Part shown: one piece after another, positions 35,110 to 47,939 of the stretch
How positions within the stretch are numbered: position 1 is the first letter of the stretch
How the letters are laid out: each line of letters begins with the position of its first letter
DNA from: Brachypterus glaber
Lineage: Eukaryota > Arthropoda > Insecta > Coleoptera > Kateretidae
Assembly: GCA_958510825.1 (NCBI GenBank)
Contig: OY294049.1
Span: 9,176,001-9,240,000, forward strand
DNA length: 64,000 nucleotides
Reading direction: 5' to 3'
The notes under the pieces: model-generated
Database searches by the model: none
The model's input: only the letters and a program-made list of their open reading frames with translations
What the model was told of the DNA's origin: nothing
Translations under genes and position numbers: made by a program

Positions 35110-35530
35110 GTTGATCCGTAAATTCTCAGTTATTAAATATATTAAGATAGTTTGTTTTTTATTGTTTAGTTAAATAGTGGCTTAAGTCCCTAACGTCGTC
35201 CTTTTTTTAAGTTTTGGTTTAAAGACTTAGTTTTTATGATTGAAATTACAGAAAATTTACTAATTTTCAAAGTCAAATATGTTATAAGCAAAAAAAATTC
35301 AAAAAAGGCGACGTTAGGGACTCGAGCAATTCCTTAACTAAACAATGGTAAAAACCCCATATTGATATCTTTATTAATAACGGATCAAAAAAAGCCTTAC
35401 AAATGCCAAAAAATGCATTTAACCAATCAAAGCCGGGTCTAACTCACTCACACACATATTTTATTTTATTTTTTCACCATGGACAAGAAAAACTTTGTAG
35501 ACTTTTTTTTATTCGAATTGGCCCTTAAAT
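35110..35530 (+). repeat. Best copy of the dispersed repeat also at 20.6 and 47.3 kb
   Basis: Contains the inverted pair GTCCCTAACGTCGTCC and GGCGACGTTAGGGAC about 130 bp apart, then AACCCCATATTGATATCT and ACCATGGACAAGAAAAAC. No protein similarity seen. 35531-36022 downstream holds nothing recognisable. Confidence 0.65.
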
Positions 35531-36022
35531 TTCCATAATAATCCATTATATCTAAAAATAATCGCAACGACTGTTGAGTTGGCCGCAGAATTACTCAACA
35601 GGGGTACAGAATGACTGTTTGCGCAAGACGAAAATCAGCTGTCAGATACTAAAAAACTATTATCACACTCAAAATGACTTTATTAAAATGTAGTTATCTT
35701 AATTACACTTAAGCCTAAACTATTAAAAACCAGTCCTGAAAGTTTTGTTTGGAAACAAATTAAAACTTTCACTTTCAATTTTTATCAATTTAAGTGTAAA
35801 AATCGTTTTTTTTTTCTGAGCTGATTTTAGTAACCGCTATGTTGGTGCCACGTTGTTGATCATTTTTTTTCTGTCATTCCCGAGTCCTATTGCGAGGTGC
35901 AGTGTCTAGGGTCACTTCATCCAGCGGCGATTTTTTCAACCGCCGTAGACGGCAACAGCAAAGTTGCCGCTGGATTGACACTATCAAGGTCAATTTGTTA
36001 ACCATATATATTTACTTATACA

Positions 36023-37266
36023 CACATAGTTCCCCAGGAAAATTAATATGAACAAAATTGACGAAATAAACGGACATTCTGGACATTATAGAAGCAGTGA
36101 AATCCCAAAGTTTCATATTTGGAAGATAATGGCTTAAAATTTCTTCAGGATAAACCAGACTTAAACCAATCGCTGATCCTCCACAATTAAATATTGATTT
36201 TAATACTATTTTTCACCTAGATTTTAAATCCGTTGAAATTGAGCTATCTATTTGCATCACGAAGAAAAACACATTTTTATAAATTGCAAAAAAGTTTTAA
36301 ACCATATAGGTTTTTTTTATGTCGATGCAGTGAAAATGCTTTAGATCCTATCATGACTTAAAATGGCGCAATATATATATATATATATATATATATTTTT
36401 TCACTTTTAAAATATTAAAAACACGAAGCACAGTGGTCCTCGGATATGATTAGGTTTTAAGGAAAGGGCATCAGAAACAAACAATGGATCTTGATAGTAC
36501 AGGTTATGGACATCATTGATCCATTAACAATTAAATCGAGTTTGCATATATTTGGAAGATATTGGTAAAAACTCTTCAGGAGGAATCCCTAACACCAACT
36601 ACTTAAAAGAAAAATTTAAATTTATTCTAGTAGTAATTTTCGCGTAGATTCTAACAATGATTAAAAAACGTACCAATCTTTTACCGATTTTAAGAAAAAC
36701 GCAATAAACCATGATTATAGTACAATTTTTCGACTAGCATAAAAACTCTATTTCAGTGAATATTAAACGTGACTGGTTTTAAATAACAGCTAGAATAGTT
36801 GAGTTTAAAAGTATAATAGCAAATATAAAGAATTTTAATCCTATTGACCCAAAGAAAGTCTTTACATAACAATGTTTTAACGTTACAGGTTAAGGTGGCC
36901 AGTGTATAATATCTTCACTCAAAGTAAAAAAGGTCGTATGTTTAATTTTTCTTTATTTTATTTTGGGGCTAAATTGTGGCATTTTAATAAAACGCCACAA
37001 TTCAGTAAGGTCTCAGAATAGAGTGGACATTAAACTTTTAACTGTGTAAAATGTAAATGTAAAAGTTTAATGTCATTTTATCATCATCAGCTATTGGTTT
37101 ATGTCTGGTTCATTCTAAAGAAGTTTTAAGCTATTATCTCCCAAAAATGAACCTTTAAGATTTCACTGTAAGTGGTTCTACAATGTTCAGACCGTCCGCT
37201 ACAAGACTTCATTGTCCGTTTCTTTCGTCAATTTTGTCCATCTAAATTTTCCTGGGGAACTATGTG
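36023..37266. mobile_element. 1.24-kb TIR element with CACATAGTTCCCCAGGAAAA ends
   Basis: The left end CACATAGTTCCCCAGGAAAA pairs with the right end TTTTCCTGGGGAACTATGTG. Pairing continues inward for about 150 bp (AAATTGACGAAA against TTTCGTCAATTTTG; CAGTGAAATC against GATTTCACTG). It contains an (AT)n run near 36370. No transposase. A relative lies at 42950-44640. Confidence 0.8.
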
Positions 37267-37304
37267 GACACTAGATCCTAGTTTCCTATCGGCGCCAACA
37301 ATCT

Positions 37305-37970
37305 ACACTGCCATACTTTAAATTCGGGACACCTAAAAAATTGCTATTTTCTAAATTCAAATATTTCGAAAACTGCTTAATGGATTTGACTGACCCTTTT
37401 TTTTTCGTTTTAAAGCTTAAACATTCTCTACTTTTGTTTGTATTGAAAATTATTAAAACAAGTATTTTTGTATTAACAGCAACAAAAAATGTACAACTAT
37501 GTTTTTTTTGCCCCATCTTCTAGGACTTGCATGGTACGCCGCTGCAACTGTTTATCAAATTTTGAAAGTCTCTTTTATTGCCGCAGTTTTAATGAATATT
37601 TTCTTTTTTATTTATTTTTTATATTTTTACTACTGGTTTGGGAAATATCAGGGTTTTCCTGAAAGTTATCATCTTTTCAGTTAACTCAAAAAGTACTAAA
37701 TCAGCAGAGTTATTGTTTGTTATTTGAAGCTCATGTCTTTTACTTCTTCTTCTTCTACAGTTTTTTCATCCCGGGGCAATTTTCAACTTTCAGGAAAATC
37801 TTGATATCTACTACAAACAGAATTTTTTAATCATTCTAAATAAAAACAAAAGTAGATAATGTTTAAGGTTTAAAACAAATAGTCAAATCCATTAAGTAGT
37901 TTTCGAAATATTTGAATTTAAAAAATGGCAATTTTTAGGTGTCCCGAATTTAAAGTCTGGCAGTGTAGTT
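37305..37970. mobile_element. Near-complete palindrome with CTACACTGCCA ends
   Basis: ACACTGCCATACTTTAAATT then CGGGACACCTAAAAAATTGC is complemented by GCAATTTTTAGGTGTCCCG then AATTTAAAGTCTGGCAGTGT. The left arm also has TCTTCTAGGACTTGCATGG, as in the relative at 46672-47333. The short frames it contains (e.g. HLLGLAWYA) are by-products of the repeat. Confidence 0.82.
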
Positions 37971-40900
37971 TATTTAGAGACTTTTAATTCTCAAAAAAAA
38001 ACATTTTTGAACCAGCTTTTTAAATTCTTAGAACTATAAGTTGTGTCTATAATCGTTTATCAGTATCTGTAAAGTTTAAATGGAAATATTTTTGTTCTAA
38101 CCAAACGAGCCAAGTTGACTTAGACAACGTTATTTCCCTAAAAATAAATTATAATTTTAACAAATACTAATTTCTAACCAAATTCATGGTGCATTTGAAT
38201 TTGTAATCCAAACCATTTAAAAGAATAACTCTGTATAATACAAAAGTCATGTCTTAAATTCGATTAGTTTTTAACCAAATTGATCGATTTCAGATCAATT
38301 TGGTAAATTCTTTATACGAAATTTTATTCACCCCAATATTTAATAAATTAAAACTTGCTAATTATTATAGTTTGTTAAAATAAATTTTGGTATACTTTAT
38401 TGTTGGGGAAAAGTTGTTCATTTAAATGAAAATTGTTAGGGCGACGGAAAAATCTACGTATGATATTTTACTTAAAAAAATCTATTTTTTTCTTCTGCGT
38501 TAGTTTTCTACCTGTCATGTATAAATTTGTAGAATTATTTCAAAACCTATATTAACTGGGTGGCTACTACCCTAATGAAGTATACAAATATAAGACATAA
38601 ATTAGCACGCACCTATCAGATAAGTCTTAAAATAGAATTTATTAAATAAATAATACGAATAAGTATAAAATAAGTATAAAGTTATTATTATTTTATAAAA
38701 AAATATTTTTCTTATTTATAAGAAATACGATAGGCAATTTTGTATTATCTAAAAAGTGCGTCATAATTAAGAAATAAATAATCGTAATTTTTAAGTTTAG
38801 AAAGATAATAGATGGATAAATAATTTTTTAATAATTAGATAATACTATGCCAACTATTTTCAATATTTGAAAATATAACTATAATAGAAATCAAAATATT
38901 GGTAAAATCTAAAAATAATGTTTTGCCAAAACTATATTATTCCAATGCCTGTTTGATATATTTCCATTTAAAATGTTTATTTTTTACTTTTATTGATAGA
39001 CAGGGCCATATTGAATTAATATTAGCGCATTAAATGCTGTATTTGAAATACTTAAGGGCATTAAATATATTTGTATGGGAAAAAGTTATAAATCACCAAA
39101 AACGTGGTAATAATTGACTTTTTCAATAAGGCGCTATAAAAGGACTAATTTGTTGTAAAATTGGTGTAGTGGCATATTTATTAAACTGCTCCAATCAAGA
39201 AGAAATCAATTGATTGTAAGTTTTAATTTATTGTGAACGTGCATTCACTAAATAAACAGTGGAAGAAAAATGGACTAAAAATTAAAAATGTGCTGATACT
39301 ATGTATAACTGAAACAAAAAAAAACTTTGTATATAGCTAAAAAGCGAATGTGGATAAAATTTTGTTTGAATTAAAAAAAAACTACAATCTGTATTTTAGA
39401 ACTTGCGCTAATAAAATATATTAATACTAATTGGTAAAGATAGTTACATCTTAGTCCTTATTCCATACATTTTTTGAGGAATTTCCTGAATTCCATTAAT
39501 GATCAGTGCAGGGCCGTAAATAGGGGGAGGCAAAAAGGGGCTGACCCCCCTAGATATTTTTTGGGTAGGGCCCTGGATCAGTGGCCGGACGTCTGGTATT
39601 CATTTACAGGGGGCTCGCAAAATTAACAATTAAAAAATAGTTATTTATGTACCAAGGGTATTAAGTAGATGTTTATGCCCTGAGGGCGACAAGTCCAAAC
39701 CCGAGGGCCTCTGGCCCGAGGTTTGTAAGTAAAAAAAGTAAAAAATCCGAAAATTCAATTTTATTTTAACACTACTGTGCTAGGGAAATGCTGTATTACA
39801 TAGATAAGATTAATAAGTTAATCAACTTTCAAATATTCACATCAAAATTATAAGTGTATATTTTTTTATATAAAATGGAAGAATGGAGAATATGTAATTT
39901 ACTTAGGAGAAAGTGAAGAAAAGCAGTTAAAGATGCTCTGCAAATGAAGGCAAGCTTGTCCAAATGGAATTTTATACAAATATGTTTTGAAAAAATGTTG
40001 GAAAATGAAAATGTCCAATTGTCAGTGTCAAAAGTCACAATCAGAATTTTCTGCAAAGAAGGAAGTAGATGCTCTCAACCTTCCATTTAAGAACACAATA
40101 TTCTTATCGGTTCTACCGCTTAATATTGTTAAAATAAATAATAATAATAATTAAAAAACTGTTTTTTTTGTCTTTATGTAGTTGGTAACTAAGCAATAAA
40201 AACACAATAAACTACAATGACATAATAGTATTCAATGAGTGTATAATAATTCGGGCCTTTCGGCTCGTGTCCCAAAATTCACCCTTATTGATTATTAGCT
40301 ATTATACGCGAGTAGAATACTATATCCACGGCCGTTTTAAAGTTTAAACAGGAGGCTCTTTTGCTGTGACGTGCTAATTTCACTAACTGGACCACAATTT
40401 CGATGCTTTTGTTGTACCTTTTTGGGTTACACCATTTTAAAGTGTCTGTTTATAAATACCTGTAGAAGCACCACTATGTAACAATAGCGTCGACATAATC
40501 TTAGAAATAAACACTCTCTGGTATAAAATACCTCTTGTAAAGGTCCCTGTGACGACTATAAATGAATAAATAAAAATAAATAAATATAATATATACGATA
40601 TTACCGTTTAAAGTTTTGATTTAATTTAAAAATAGCTTTTATAAAATTCTAACTTTCGCGACCTCGCTAGGTAAATGAATACTAAAAGTCTGGCCTCTGA
40701 TGGTATTATTCATGTTTACACAAGGTTAAAGATGGTTTTTCTGCAAGCAGTGTCACATATGGGTTTTATTCCATTATCCAATTTTTATAAAGTTTTCTCT
40801 TACAAATGAAGTGGCTAATACAAAATTGTGTGTCCAAAGTACAAATGTCCTGAAACCAAAAAATTTGAATCTTATGGGCTATTTAAAATTACTTTTAAAA

Positions 40901-42940
40901 TTGATATTATAAGTGCTAATAATGGTATTAATAAAAAAATTTAAAAGTAAAAATCTATTCTTCAATAATGAAAAAAATATTCAGACAAAGATTTATTCAC
41001 AAAATTTTTTATGTGCTGAAGCACGTTGGAATATATGCGCGATGAATGAATGTAGAAGCCATCTTATCCAGAAATTAACTAATTAAAGTATATATTGGGC
41101 GTCTTTATTAAGAACCGCAAATTTATTACATAATTTTTAAGGAAAAAGACTCAAGTAATACTCACTGGAAAAAAGACTAATAATGCAAAAACTTCTGGCA
41201 TTTTTACACCTTTTATATAAGCCATGTCATACCAGTAAAATATAGGATTGTTATCCGTGTGGAATGGAGCTAAAATATATCATGTTCCCTATATACATTG
41301 CATGTTTCTCTTGACAAAGATGAATGAAAACATTATTAGTTAGTTTCAGTATAATTTGGTATTAGAAATTGTAATAAATTTTATGTACAGATGGCTGTAT
41401 AAGTTGTAGCCTACTTTAGCTAATACTAAATATTTAAATAGGGTCCCCTTTATCAGATGCTTATTTAGAATTTTTCATAGCCCTTTTGACTGCAAAGTTT
41501 GTGCAGTACATATTGCTAATAAAGTAACAGCAGAAAAAGTTATTGAAAATGAACAAAGAGAGAAAACATAAAGAAAAAGTACATATTTTGTTTCTAGAAA
41601 AAAATCGTTTCTAGTCTTTATTTCATGGTTATTTTATCTAAATACGACAAAATATTGACCCCATCCTTGTCGAAAAAATCCTCAACATTTGATTATCCTC
41701 AACCAGTGTAGTTTCGAAAACAGAGCCGGATTAACTATAGGCCGGGTGGGCCCACCACCAGAGGGGGCCCACCCAAGACTGTTTGGGTAAAAATTTAAAT
41801 TTACAAAAGATATTAATAATGCATAAAATCATCGAAATTCAGACGCGTCCGCATGATTTTTTTTTGTCAGAAAAATAAATTGTCATACTAAATGAATTTG
41901 CTCTATCTGAGAAAGTTAGGACAAAATGATCTAAAAAGTCCAATCAAATTACTAAGATCTGTAAAGTTAGTCCTAGTCCTGACTTATTTGTCTAGTAAAG
42001 ACTAGTTAGGACAATTTGATTTAGAAAACATTGAAAATTTTCCACATAGGACAAACATCTTAGGCTAATTTTTAGAATTTGGGTTTTAGATAGGGCATTT
42101 CTTTATAGTATGCACATGGGGCTAGTGTAAAGCAATATGATGGTGTGCTTATCTCAAAAAGGAAATTTTTGCAGATGGGACAACTTGTCTTAGCCGGGCA
42201 GTATACTGCCCTATTATTACAAATAGGATACCTATGTGCCATTTTTTTTGTATAAAATAAAAATTTAAACAAAATATACATTAGTATTGACTTAACTTCC
42301 TATTGTTAGCTTATTTTTACGAAAAAATATTTTTTCTTATCAGCATTTAATAATTCAGTACACAAGCGTGTAAGTGTATTTATTAATAACTGATTAAACT
42401 TTATTTTGCTTCATATAAATAATAAAATGTAGATTTTTTTAGTGATAAATTATTACTTTTAGAGTTTTATTCTCGCAATGTGGCATATTTTAAAATAAAT
42501 TACAAAAACTGTCATAAATAAAGCTGATCTACATCATTTCGCCTAATGGTCATTTTCTAAGGCTACTAGATAAAAAAATTATACGTTATTTAAGCTATGA
42601 CGGCAGTATACCTAACGACGCTAACAGTATCACACTATCGATATCGTCATATCTTTAGATAAAGATAGAATAAACATTTAAAAAAGATTAGACCTAGAAA
42701 TAGAATGGTCCATATTTTTTTATTGCTGGGTTTAATTTTAATAAGCTTTTTCTAGTTAAAAATGATTTTTTATAATTATTTTTTGTTTTGATATCTGGCT
42801 CTTAAAATTCTAAATAAATTTCTGTCTCTAATTGTATGTTATAGTCATTTTATTCTTAGTAGTCCTATTTTTTATATTTAAATATCACGGATTGTTATAT
42901 ATGTATTGTGAAATTTATTTTATAACAAATTTATTAGTAT
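37971..42940. other. About 5 kb without a recognisable gene
   Basis: Noted inside: a mariner-like end at 38212-38240; G-rich element ends near 39510-39600 (CAGGGCCGTAAATAGGGGG) and 41720-41790 (CAGAGCCGGATTAAC, then GGGCCCACC repeats); a short hairpin at 40222-40325 (AATAGTATTCAATGAG against GAGTAGAATACTAT); and a fragment at 40435-40500 related to the 9779-10702 palindrome. No coding remnant was recognised. Confidence 0.45.
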
Positions 42941-43274
42941 ACTTGTCACAGTGTTCCCCAGCAACATTTAGATGAACAAAGTTCACAAAGGAAAAGGATG
43001 GTGGATCCTTTTATATAGTGTGGATATTACAGAACCACTTACAGTGAAATCGATATTTTTGCTTTTGAGATAATACTGAAAAAATAAGGATTTAACTTTG
43101 TTAAAGTTTTTTTTAATTAGACATCAAACATTGATTATTTTTCAATTTTTGTTAGCCGTTCTATCTAGCGCCGCTAGGTAGAGTAAGTTATTCTAAGCAA
43201 GATTACTCTTGACAGTGAGTACCTAACCATAATTTTCTGTTAGGGTTTATTTTGTAGCTGTTATAAAACTGTTA

Positions 43275-43737
43275 TAGTCCGGGAGCCCACGCCCAGTAGA
43301 ATTTTTTACCTCACACTTGGGACTTGGTATATGTGTTCTTTATGTCCAGTCAAACAAATTCTTACATAATTAAATTCTCGGTAGCGGGGCTTTTTTTTTG
43401 GGACCAATCCTTAATTTTATTAAACGATCCTGAAAAAATCAGCTGGTAGGTGCTAAATCTTATGACGTCATAACTTTACCATGTTAGGTTTGGATGTTAT
43501 CTTGTCCGACAAAAATTTTCGGTCAATACCGTTGTCGGACGCCCTAAAGTTAAAGGTTGGTCCCAAAAAAAAAACGCCCCGCTACCGAGAATTTAATTAT
43601 GGAAGAATTTGTTTGCCCCGCTACCGAGAAATTTCTTGTGTAACAAGTTGTTTGACTGGACATAAAGAACACATATACAAAGTCTTAATGGTGAGGTAAT
43701 GACAAAAATTCTACTGGGCGTGGGCTCCCGGACTATT
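43275..43737. mobile_element. Palindromic MITE with TAGTCCGGGAGCCCACGCCC ends
   Basis: TAGTCCGGGAGCCCACGCCC at the left pairs with GGGCGTGGGCTCCCGGACTA at the right. Pairing continues through AGTAGAATTTTT, GTTCTTTATGTCCAGTCAAAC and CTCGGTAGCGGGGC. The TA at both edges may be the target duplication. The centre is near 43500. Confidence 0.85.
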
Positions 43738-43894
43738 AGTCATAATAAAATATTAAGTGAAGGGACGAGTGCAGAAATGAATTCAGAACAGTCTCAGAGG
43801 GGTCGATTTGCCAAAATAATTGTCAAATTTTAGTAAAATTTACTAGCCATGAAGACCTATTATCAATATCTATTATTTTCGAGTAAAGGAAACA

Positions 43895-44275
43895 GTTGGT
43901 AATAAAAATAATAATACTTTATTCACCAAATTAAGATACACTAGGTACATGTTGGTAAGTAAGTCAACAGAATTGTAGTATAAAAAAAAAACATATAAAA
44001 AATAAGTTACATATAAATGAAGTAAATTATACAAACATAAATAAGTAGTAGAACAATTATTATACATTACATACATTAAATAATATTAATTAAGAGATAA
44101 ATTATGACAATTTTTTTTATATATTGATTAAGGGAATAAAAAGCCTTTTCGTGTAAAAAGTTTTTGACTGACCTCGTAAAGGAATTAATATTAGTCATAA
44201 TTCTAATATCATTTGGTAAATTATTAAACAATGAGACACGTTTATAAAAAGGTGAGTTTTCAAATAAAGCAGTTT
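43895..44275 (-). pseudogene. LINE ORF2 C-terminal remnant with 3' end
   Basis: The minus strand reads SPFYKRVSLFNNLPNDIRIM and SFTRSVKNFLHEKAFYS, the SLFN.LP..IR....F...LK..L pattern at the C-terminus of CR1/jockey-type reverse transcriptase ORFs. It is followed by GGTGAATAAAGTATTATTAT, a polyadenylation-like trinucleotide tail. 5'-truncated as usual for LINEs. The clade is not certain. Confidence 0.7.
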
Positions 44276-44640
44276 TAGGTTATGTTATGTTATGGGTATA
44301 ATCAATCGGTAAACCGATGATCAATAAACAGATGAGTCGAATAAACAGAATATCCGGTTAGCCACGGATAACGTTAGGCAAATAGTCGAGTAAACCGATG
44401 GCGCATAAACAGATAAACAGACTTTATAAACGGGTATAAGCAAACAATAGCTTTCGAACCAACTGAAAGATAAGCGATTTCTTAAATTCTGGTTTCTCCT
44501 GAAGAAACCTTAAGCTAAGAAAGACCTCTCGGATTTCACTGTGAGTTGTTCTCTAATTTTCAGACCTTCCCTTACAAGAATTAATCGTCCGATCTCTTTG
44601 TCAATTTTGTTAATCTAATTTTTTTTGAGGAACAGTGTTT

Positions 44641-45178
44641 TGTTTTATCTGCCTTTGACTTTTTATTTCTTATTCATAATTTCGAATTGTAAAACTATTC
44701 TATGTAAAGCTTTATCAATAAATTCCTGTTATTGAACTAAAAATCTTGTTTTTGAAAATTTCTGCAAGGGAAATGTACTCGACCGTAAAAAGAGAATATG
44801 TACACTTTTTCAAAATTAATTTCCAACAGGAAAACATTCGAGGGGTAAACGTCTATCGAAAATGTGTACAATGAATTCGGGAATTCCAAGAAATCATAAT
44901 GATTTCCTATAGGAATTCCTTGGGTCTGTATAGTTCATTCCAGGGAGGTTTACCCCTTGAAAGCATCTGGACCTTAAATTTTGCTTCTCTTATATTTTGT
45001 AATAGTAGAAATAATAGGGTGGCCATTATTTTAAGTTTTTCTGAATTTTTGTAAAGCTATCTGTATGTAGGTATCATTTTAGTATCAATATTTTTAATAC
45101 TTCTAAATGTTATTATGTTTTTTATTTATTTATTTAGATGTAAAAAAATACAGACTACCCTATTGTATGATTACAATA
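44641..45178. other. Unannotated; GAATTCC-rich block
   Basis: TTCGGGAATTCCAAG and CCTATAGGAATTCCTTGG at 44875-44930 resemble 26340-26400. No gene or clear element. Confidence 0.35.
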
Positions 45179-45674
45179 CAGGGCGAGTTGTTAGCCTCTT
45201 TAGAAACTTTGGCAATGAAAAGTAGATTTAATTAATGAAGAAATGTTCAAATATTCATATAAACCAAAATCCTATATTTCATTGTTCAGAAGTTATAGCG
45301 CTTTTAAGTCGAAAAAACGTAGTAGCTATGATTTAGCAACACAACATTTAGTAACTATCATTTTAAATAATCACCTGTCAAAAATAGTTGGTTTATGTCA
45401 ATGGTCACCGCTAGATTTAGATTAAATAGAGAGAAGTTCTACAGAGGAAGACAAATGTATAATTATTATTGTTTTAAAATAAAATTATGCATATTTTACG
45501 ATATTTTAGGTATTTATTAGCCTCTTTGAAATGTAATTTAAAATTTTTACCTTTTAAAAAGTTTTAAAAGCGCTATAACTTCTAAACAAAGAAACGTTTA
45601 TACGAACAATTCTTCATAAAGTTAAATCTACTTCTCTTTACCAAAGTTTGTAAAGGGGCTAATAAATCACCCTG
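45179..45674. mobile_element. ~500-bp element with long TIRs and mariner-like ends
   Basis: CAGGGCGAGTTGTTAGCC then AAACTTTGGCAATGAAAAGT at the left pairs with ACTTCTCTTTACCAAAGTTT then GGGGCTAATAAATCACCCTG at the right. The arms are about 120 bp. The inner GAGAGAAGTTCTACAGAGG is found inverted in 18720-18770, tying it to the 17.7-19.0 kb relic. Confidence 0.75.
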
Positions 45675-45999
45675 TATATGTAATTACTATTCCTAAAGTG
45701 TAAAAGGTTTTTGTAAATTTACAATTTATACAGCCATGGTGAAATTTTCTATTAAAATGGTGCCACTTCACAAACTGTGTCTTTTATATAGCAGCACTGA
45801 TAAGTTCACGGTTTAGAGAAAAGCTTGATATAAATTAAATTGTAGAAAATGTGTTTAAATACTAAAGTAAGAACCAGACCTATTGGTGTACAGGATACCT
45901 GGCAAACTTTTTCTTACCAGTTAACAGTTACAGGCTGTCTATCCATTAATGACCTCACGCTCTTACTGGAAATTCTTTTTTAACTTTTGGCACACACGA

Positions 46000-46520
46000 T
46001 TCGCCGTTATCACTTTTAGTTCTACTTTGAAAAACACTCTGTTTTATTGACAATTTATTTACTTATTTTGTAAATATCAAAAATGGTCACGTGACCTCCG
46101 TAACTTTTTAATAAATAAGTTAATTTTAACACACATTACATTTTCTTCAATAGAGGCGTTTTCAAAATATTACATCAGACTTGACGTGAAAAGGTTGCTG
46201 TTGAAAAAGTGACATTGAACCTTGACATTGAACCTTTTTTTTAATTCTTAAAAACTTTTAAAATTAATTTTTGTATTTTTTTATTTTTTTCTTAATTAAC
46301 CGTCTTTTTTTTTTAATTGATAAGAGAATGTAACTTTTGTTTAAATTGACTTATTTATTCAAGAGTTATGGAGGTCACGTGACTTTTTTTACGATTAAAC
46401 AACGTTTTGTCCGATAGATTATTTTATTTTTGGTTTTAAATCGATATAAACACAAATTTTAAGAAGAAAACTGAGTTTTTCAAAGTCGAACTAAAAGTGA
46501 GTAACGGCGAACCGTGGACA
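46000..46520. mobile_element. Palindrome with CGATTCGCCGTTA ends
   Basis: CGATTCGCCGTTATCACTTT then TAGTTCTACTTTG pairs with CAAAGTCGAACTAAAAGTG then AGTAACGGCGAACCGTGG. A second inner pair surrounds GTCACGTGAC (46082-46095 and 46374-46387). It is non-coding. Confidence 0.7.
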
Positions 46521-46671
46521 GTAATACTCGAATTTTAGGCATTCTAATCCATAAACACTACTCGAGGGTCCTTTCAAATAATAGTATATTATTCAATGAG
46601 CTTATAATAGGGACCTGTGATTAATAGGCCTATTAATCACGGCCGTGTATAAAAAAAGTTTAACAGGCACA

Positions 46672-47333
46672 AAATTCGGAGCACCTAAAAAATTGTAATT
46701 TTTTAAATTCTAATATTTCGAAAACTACTTAATGGATTTTGATTATTTTTTTGTTTTAAAGCTTAAACGTTGTCTACTTTTTATTAAGAATGATTAAATA
46801 AAGTATTTTTGTATTAATAGCAACAAAAAACGTACAACTATGTTTTTTTTTGCCCCATCTTCTAGGACTTGCATGGTACGCCAGTGAAACTGGTTATCAT
46901 AAAAGTCTCTTTTATTTCCGCAGTATTTCTTTTCTATTTTTTTTATATTTTTACTTCTGGTTTATGAGATATCAGGATTTTCCTGAAAGTTGTCATGTTT
47001 TCAAAATCCTGATATCTCCTAAGCCAAAAGTAAAAATATAAAAAAATTAAAAAGAAAATATTCATTAAAACTGCGGCAATAAGAGAGACTTTAAAAATTT
47101 GATAAACAGTTTCAGTGGCGTATCATGCAAGTCCTAGAGGATGGGGCAAAAGAAACATAGTTGTAAATTTTCTGTTGCTGGTAACACAAAAATACTGTTT
47201 TTAACGATTCTTAATAAAAACAAAAGTAGAGAATATTTAAGCTTTAAAAAAAAATCAGTCAAATCCATTAAGTTTTTTTCGAAATATTAGAATTTAAAAA
47301 ATGGTATTTTTTTAGGTGCTTCGAATTTTGTGC
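46672..47333. mobile_element. Second copy of the 37.3-38.0 kb palindrome
   Basis: GGCACAAAATTCGGAGCACC and GGTGCTTCGAATTTTGTGCC form the ends. The inner halves (CCATCTTCTAGGACTTGCAT against ATGCAAGTCCTAGAGGATGG) pair almost throughout. Same layout and length as 37305-37970, but with diverged tips. Confidence 0.8.
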
Positions 47334-47334
47334 C

Positions 47335-47745
47335 GGTGAGCCGAAAATCTCAGTTATTATTAAAGATATTAAGATGTTTTTTTTTCATTGTACAGTTAAT
47401 GAGTTTCTTGAGTGCCTAGCGTCGTTGTTTTTTTTTTCATTTTTGCTTTTTATCATTGAAATTACGTAAAAGTTACCAATTTAAAGTAAAATATATTTAA
47501 AACGCAAAAAAATCGATAAAAAGGCGACGTTGGGCACTCAAGCAACTAATTAAACAATGGTGAAAACTTCTTTATTAATAACCGAGAATTTTCGTATTAA
47601 AAAAGCCCCTACATGTATACAAATGACAAAACTGCATTTAACGAATTGGAACAGGGTCTAACTCGCTCATCCATACATATTTTATTTTTTTTTTCAGACA
47701 AGAAAAAGTTTGTAGGGTTTTTTTATTCGAAAGGACCCTTAAGTA
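47335..47745 (+). repeat. Third copy of the dispersed repeat (20.6 and 35.1 kb)
   Basis: AGGCGACGTTGGGCACTCAAG, AACAATGGTGAAAAC, ACAGGGTCTAACTCGCTC and AAGTTTGTAGGG line up with 35110-35530. It follows directly on the palindrome ending at 47333; at 35.1 kb the same repeat has a different upstream neighbour. Confidence 0.6.
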
Positions 47746-47939
47746 CTTGACTATAGAGGGTGTTGCAGGCTATAACACCTACAACTTGTAGTAACACCAG
47801 ACCCAAGCCTGGCCAGACCTGGTTGGCACCCATTTACCAGGAAAATTCCAGTAGCACCGAAACTAAGAATTTTTAGACACATTTTTATATAAACTTTTTT
47901 AATCAGAATGAGCAAGGGCGTAGATGAGGGGGGGTAATG

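Larger units (their letters stand above)
42950..44640. mobile_element. TIR element relative of 36.0-37.3 kb, with nested insertions
   Basis: Outer ends CAGTGTTCCCCAGCAACATT and GAGGAACAGTG pair. Inward, AACCACTTACAGTGAAATC matches GATTTCACTGTGAGTTG-type sequence at the other side. The interior was invaded by a palindrome (43275-43737) and a LINE 3' end (43895-44275). A block of AAACCGATG/AATAAACAGAT motifs lies at 44305-44430. Confidence 0.65.

Noticed and set aside
37499..37684. 61-codon hydrophobic frame, with a similar one at 46850-47041
   Set aside because: Both lie in the arms of a palindromic element; the similarity is of the repeat DNA, not of a protein.
43481..43699. 72-codon frame
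   Set aside because: Lies wholly in the TAGTCCGGG palindrome and repeats the same RYRE motif because of internal duplication.
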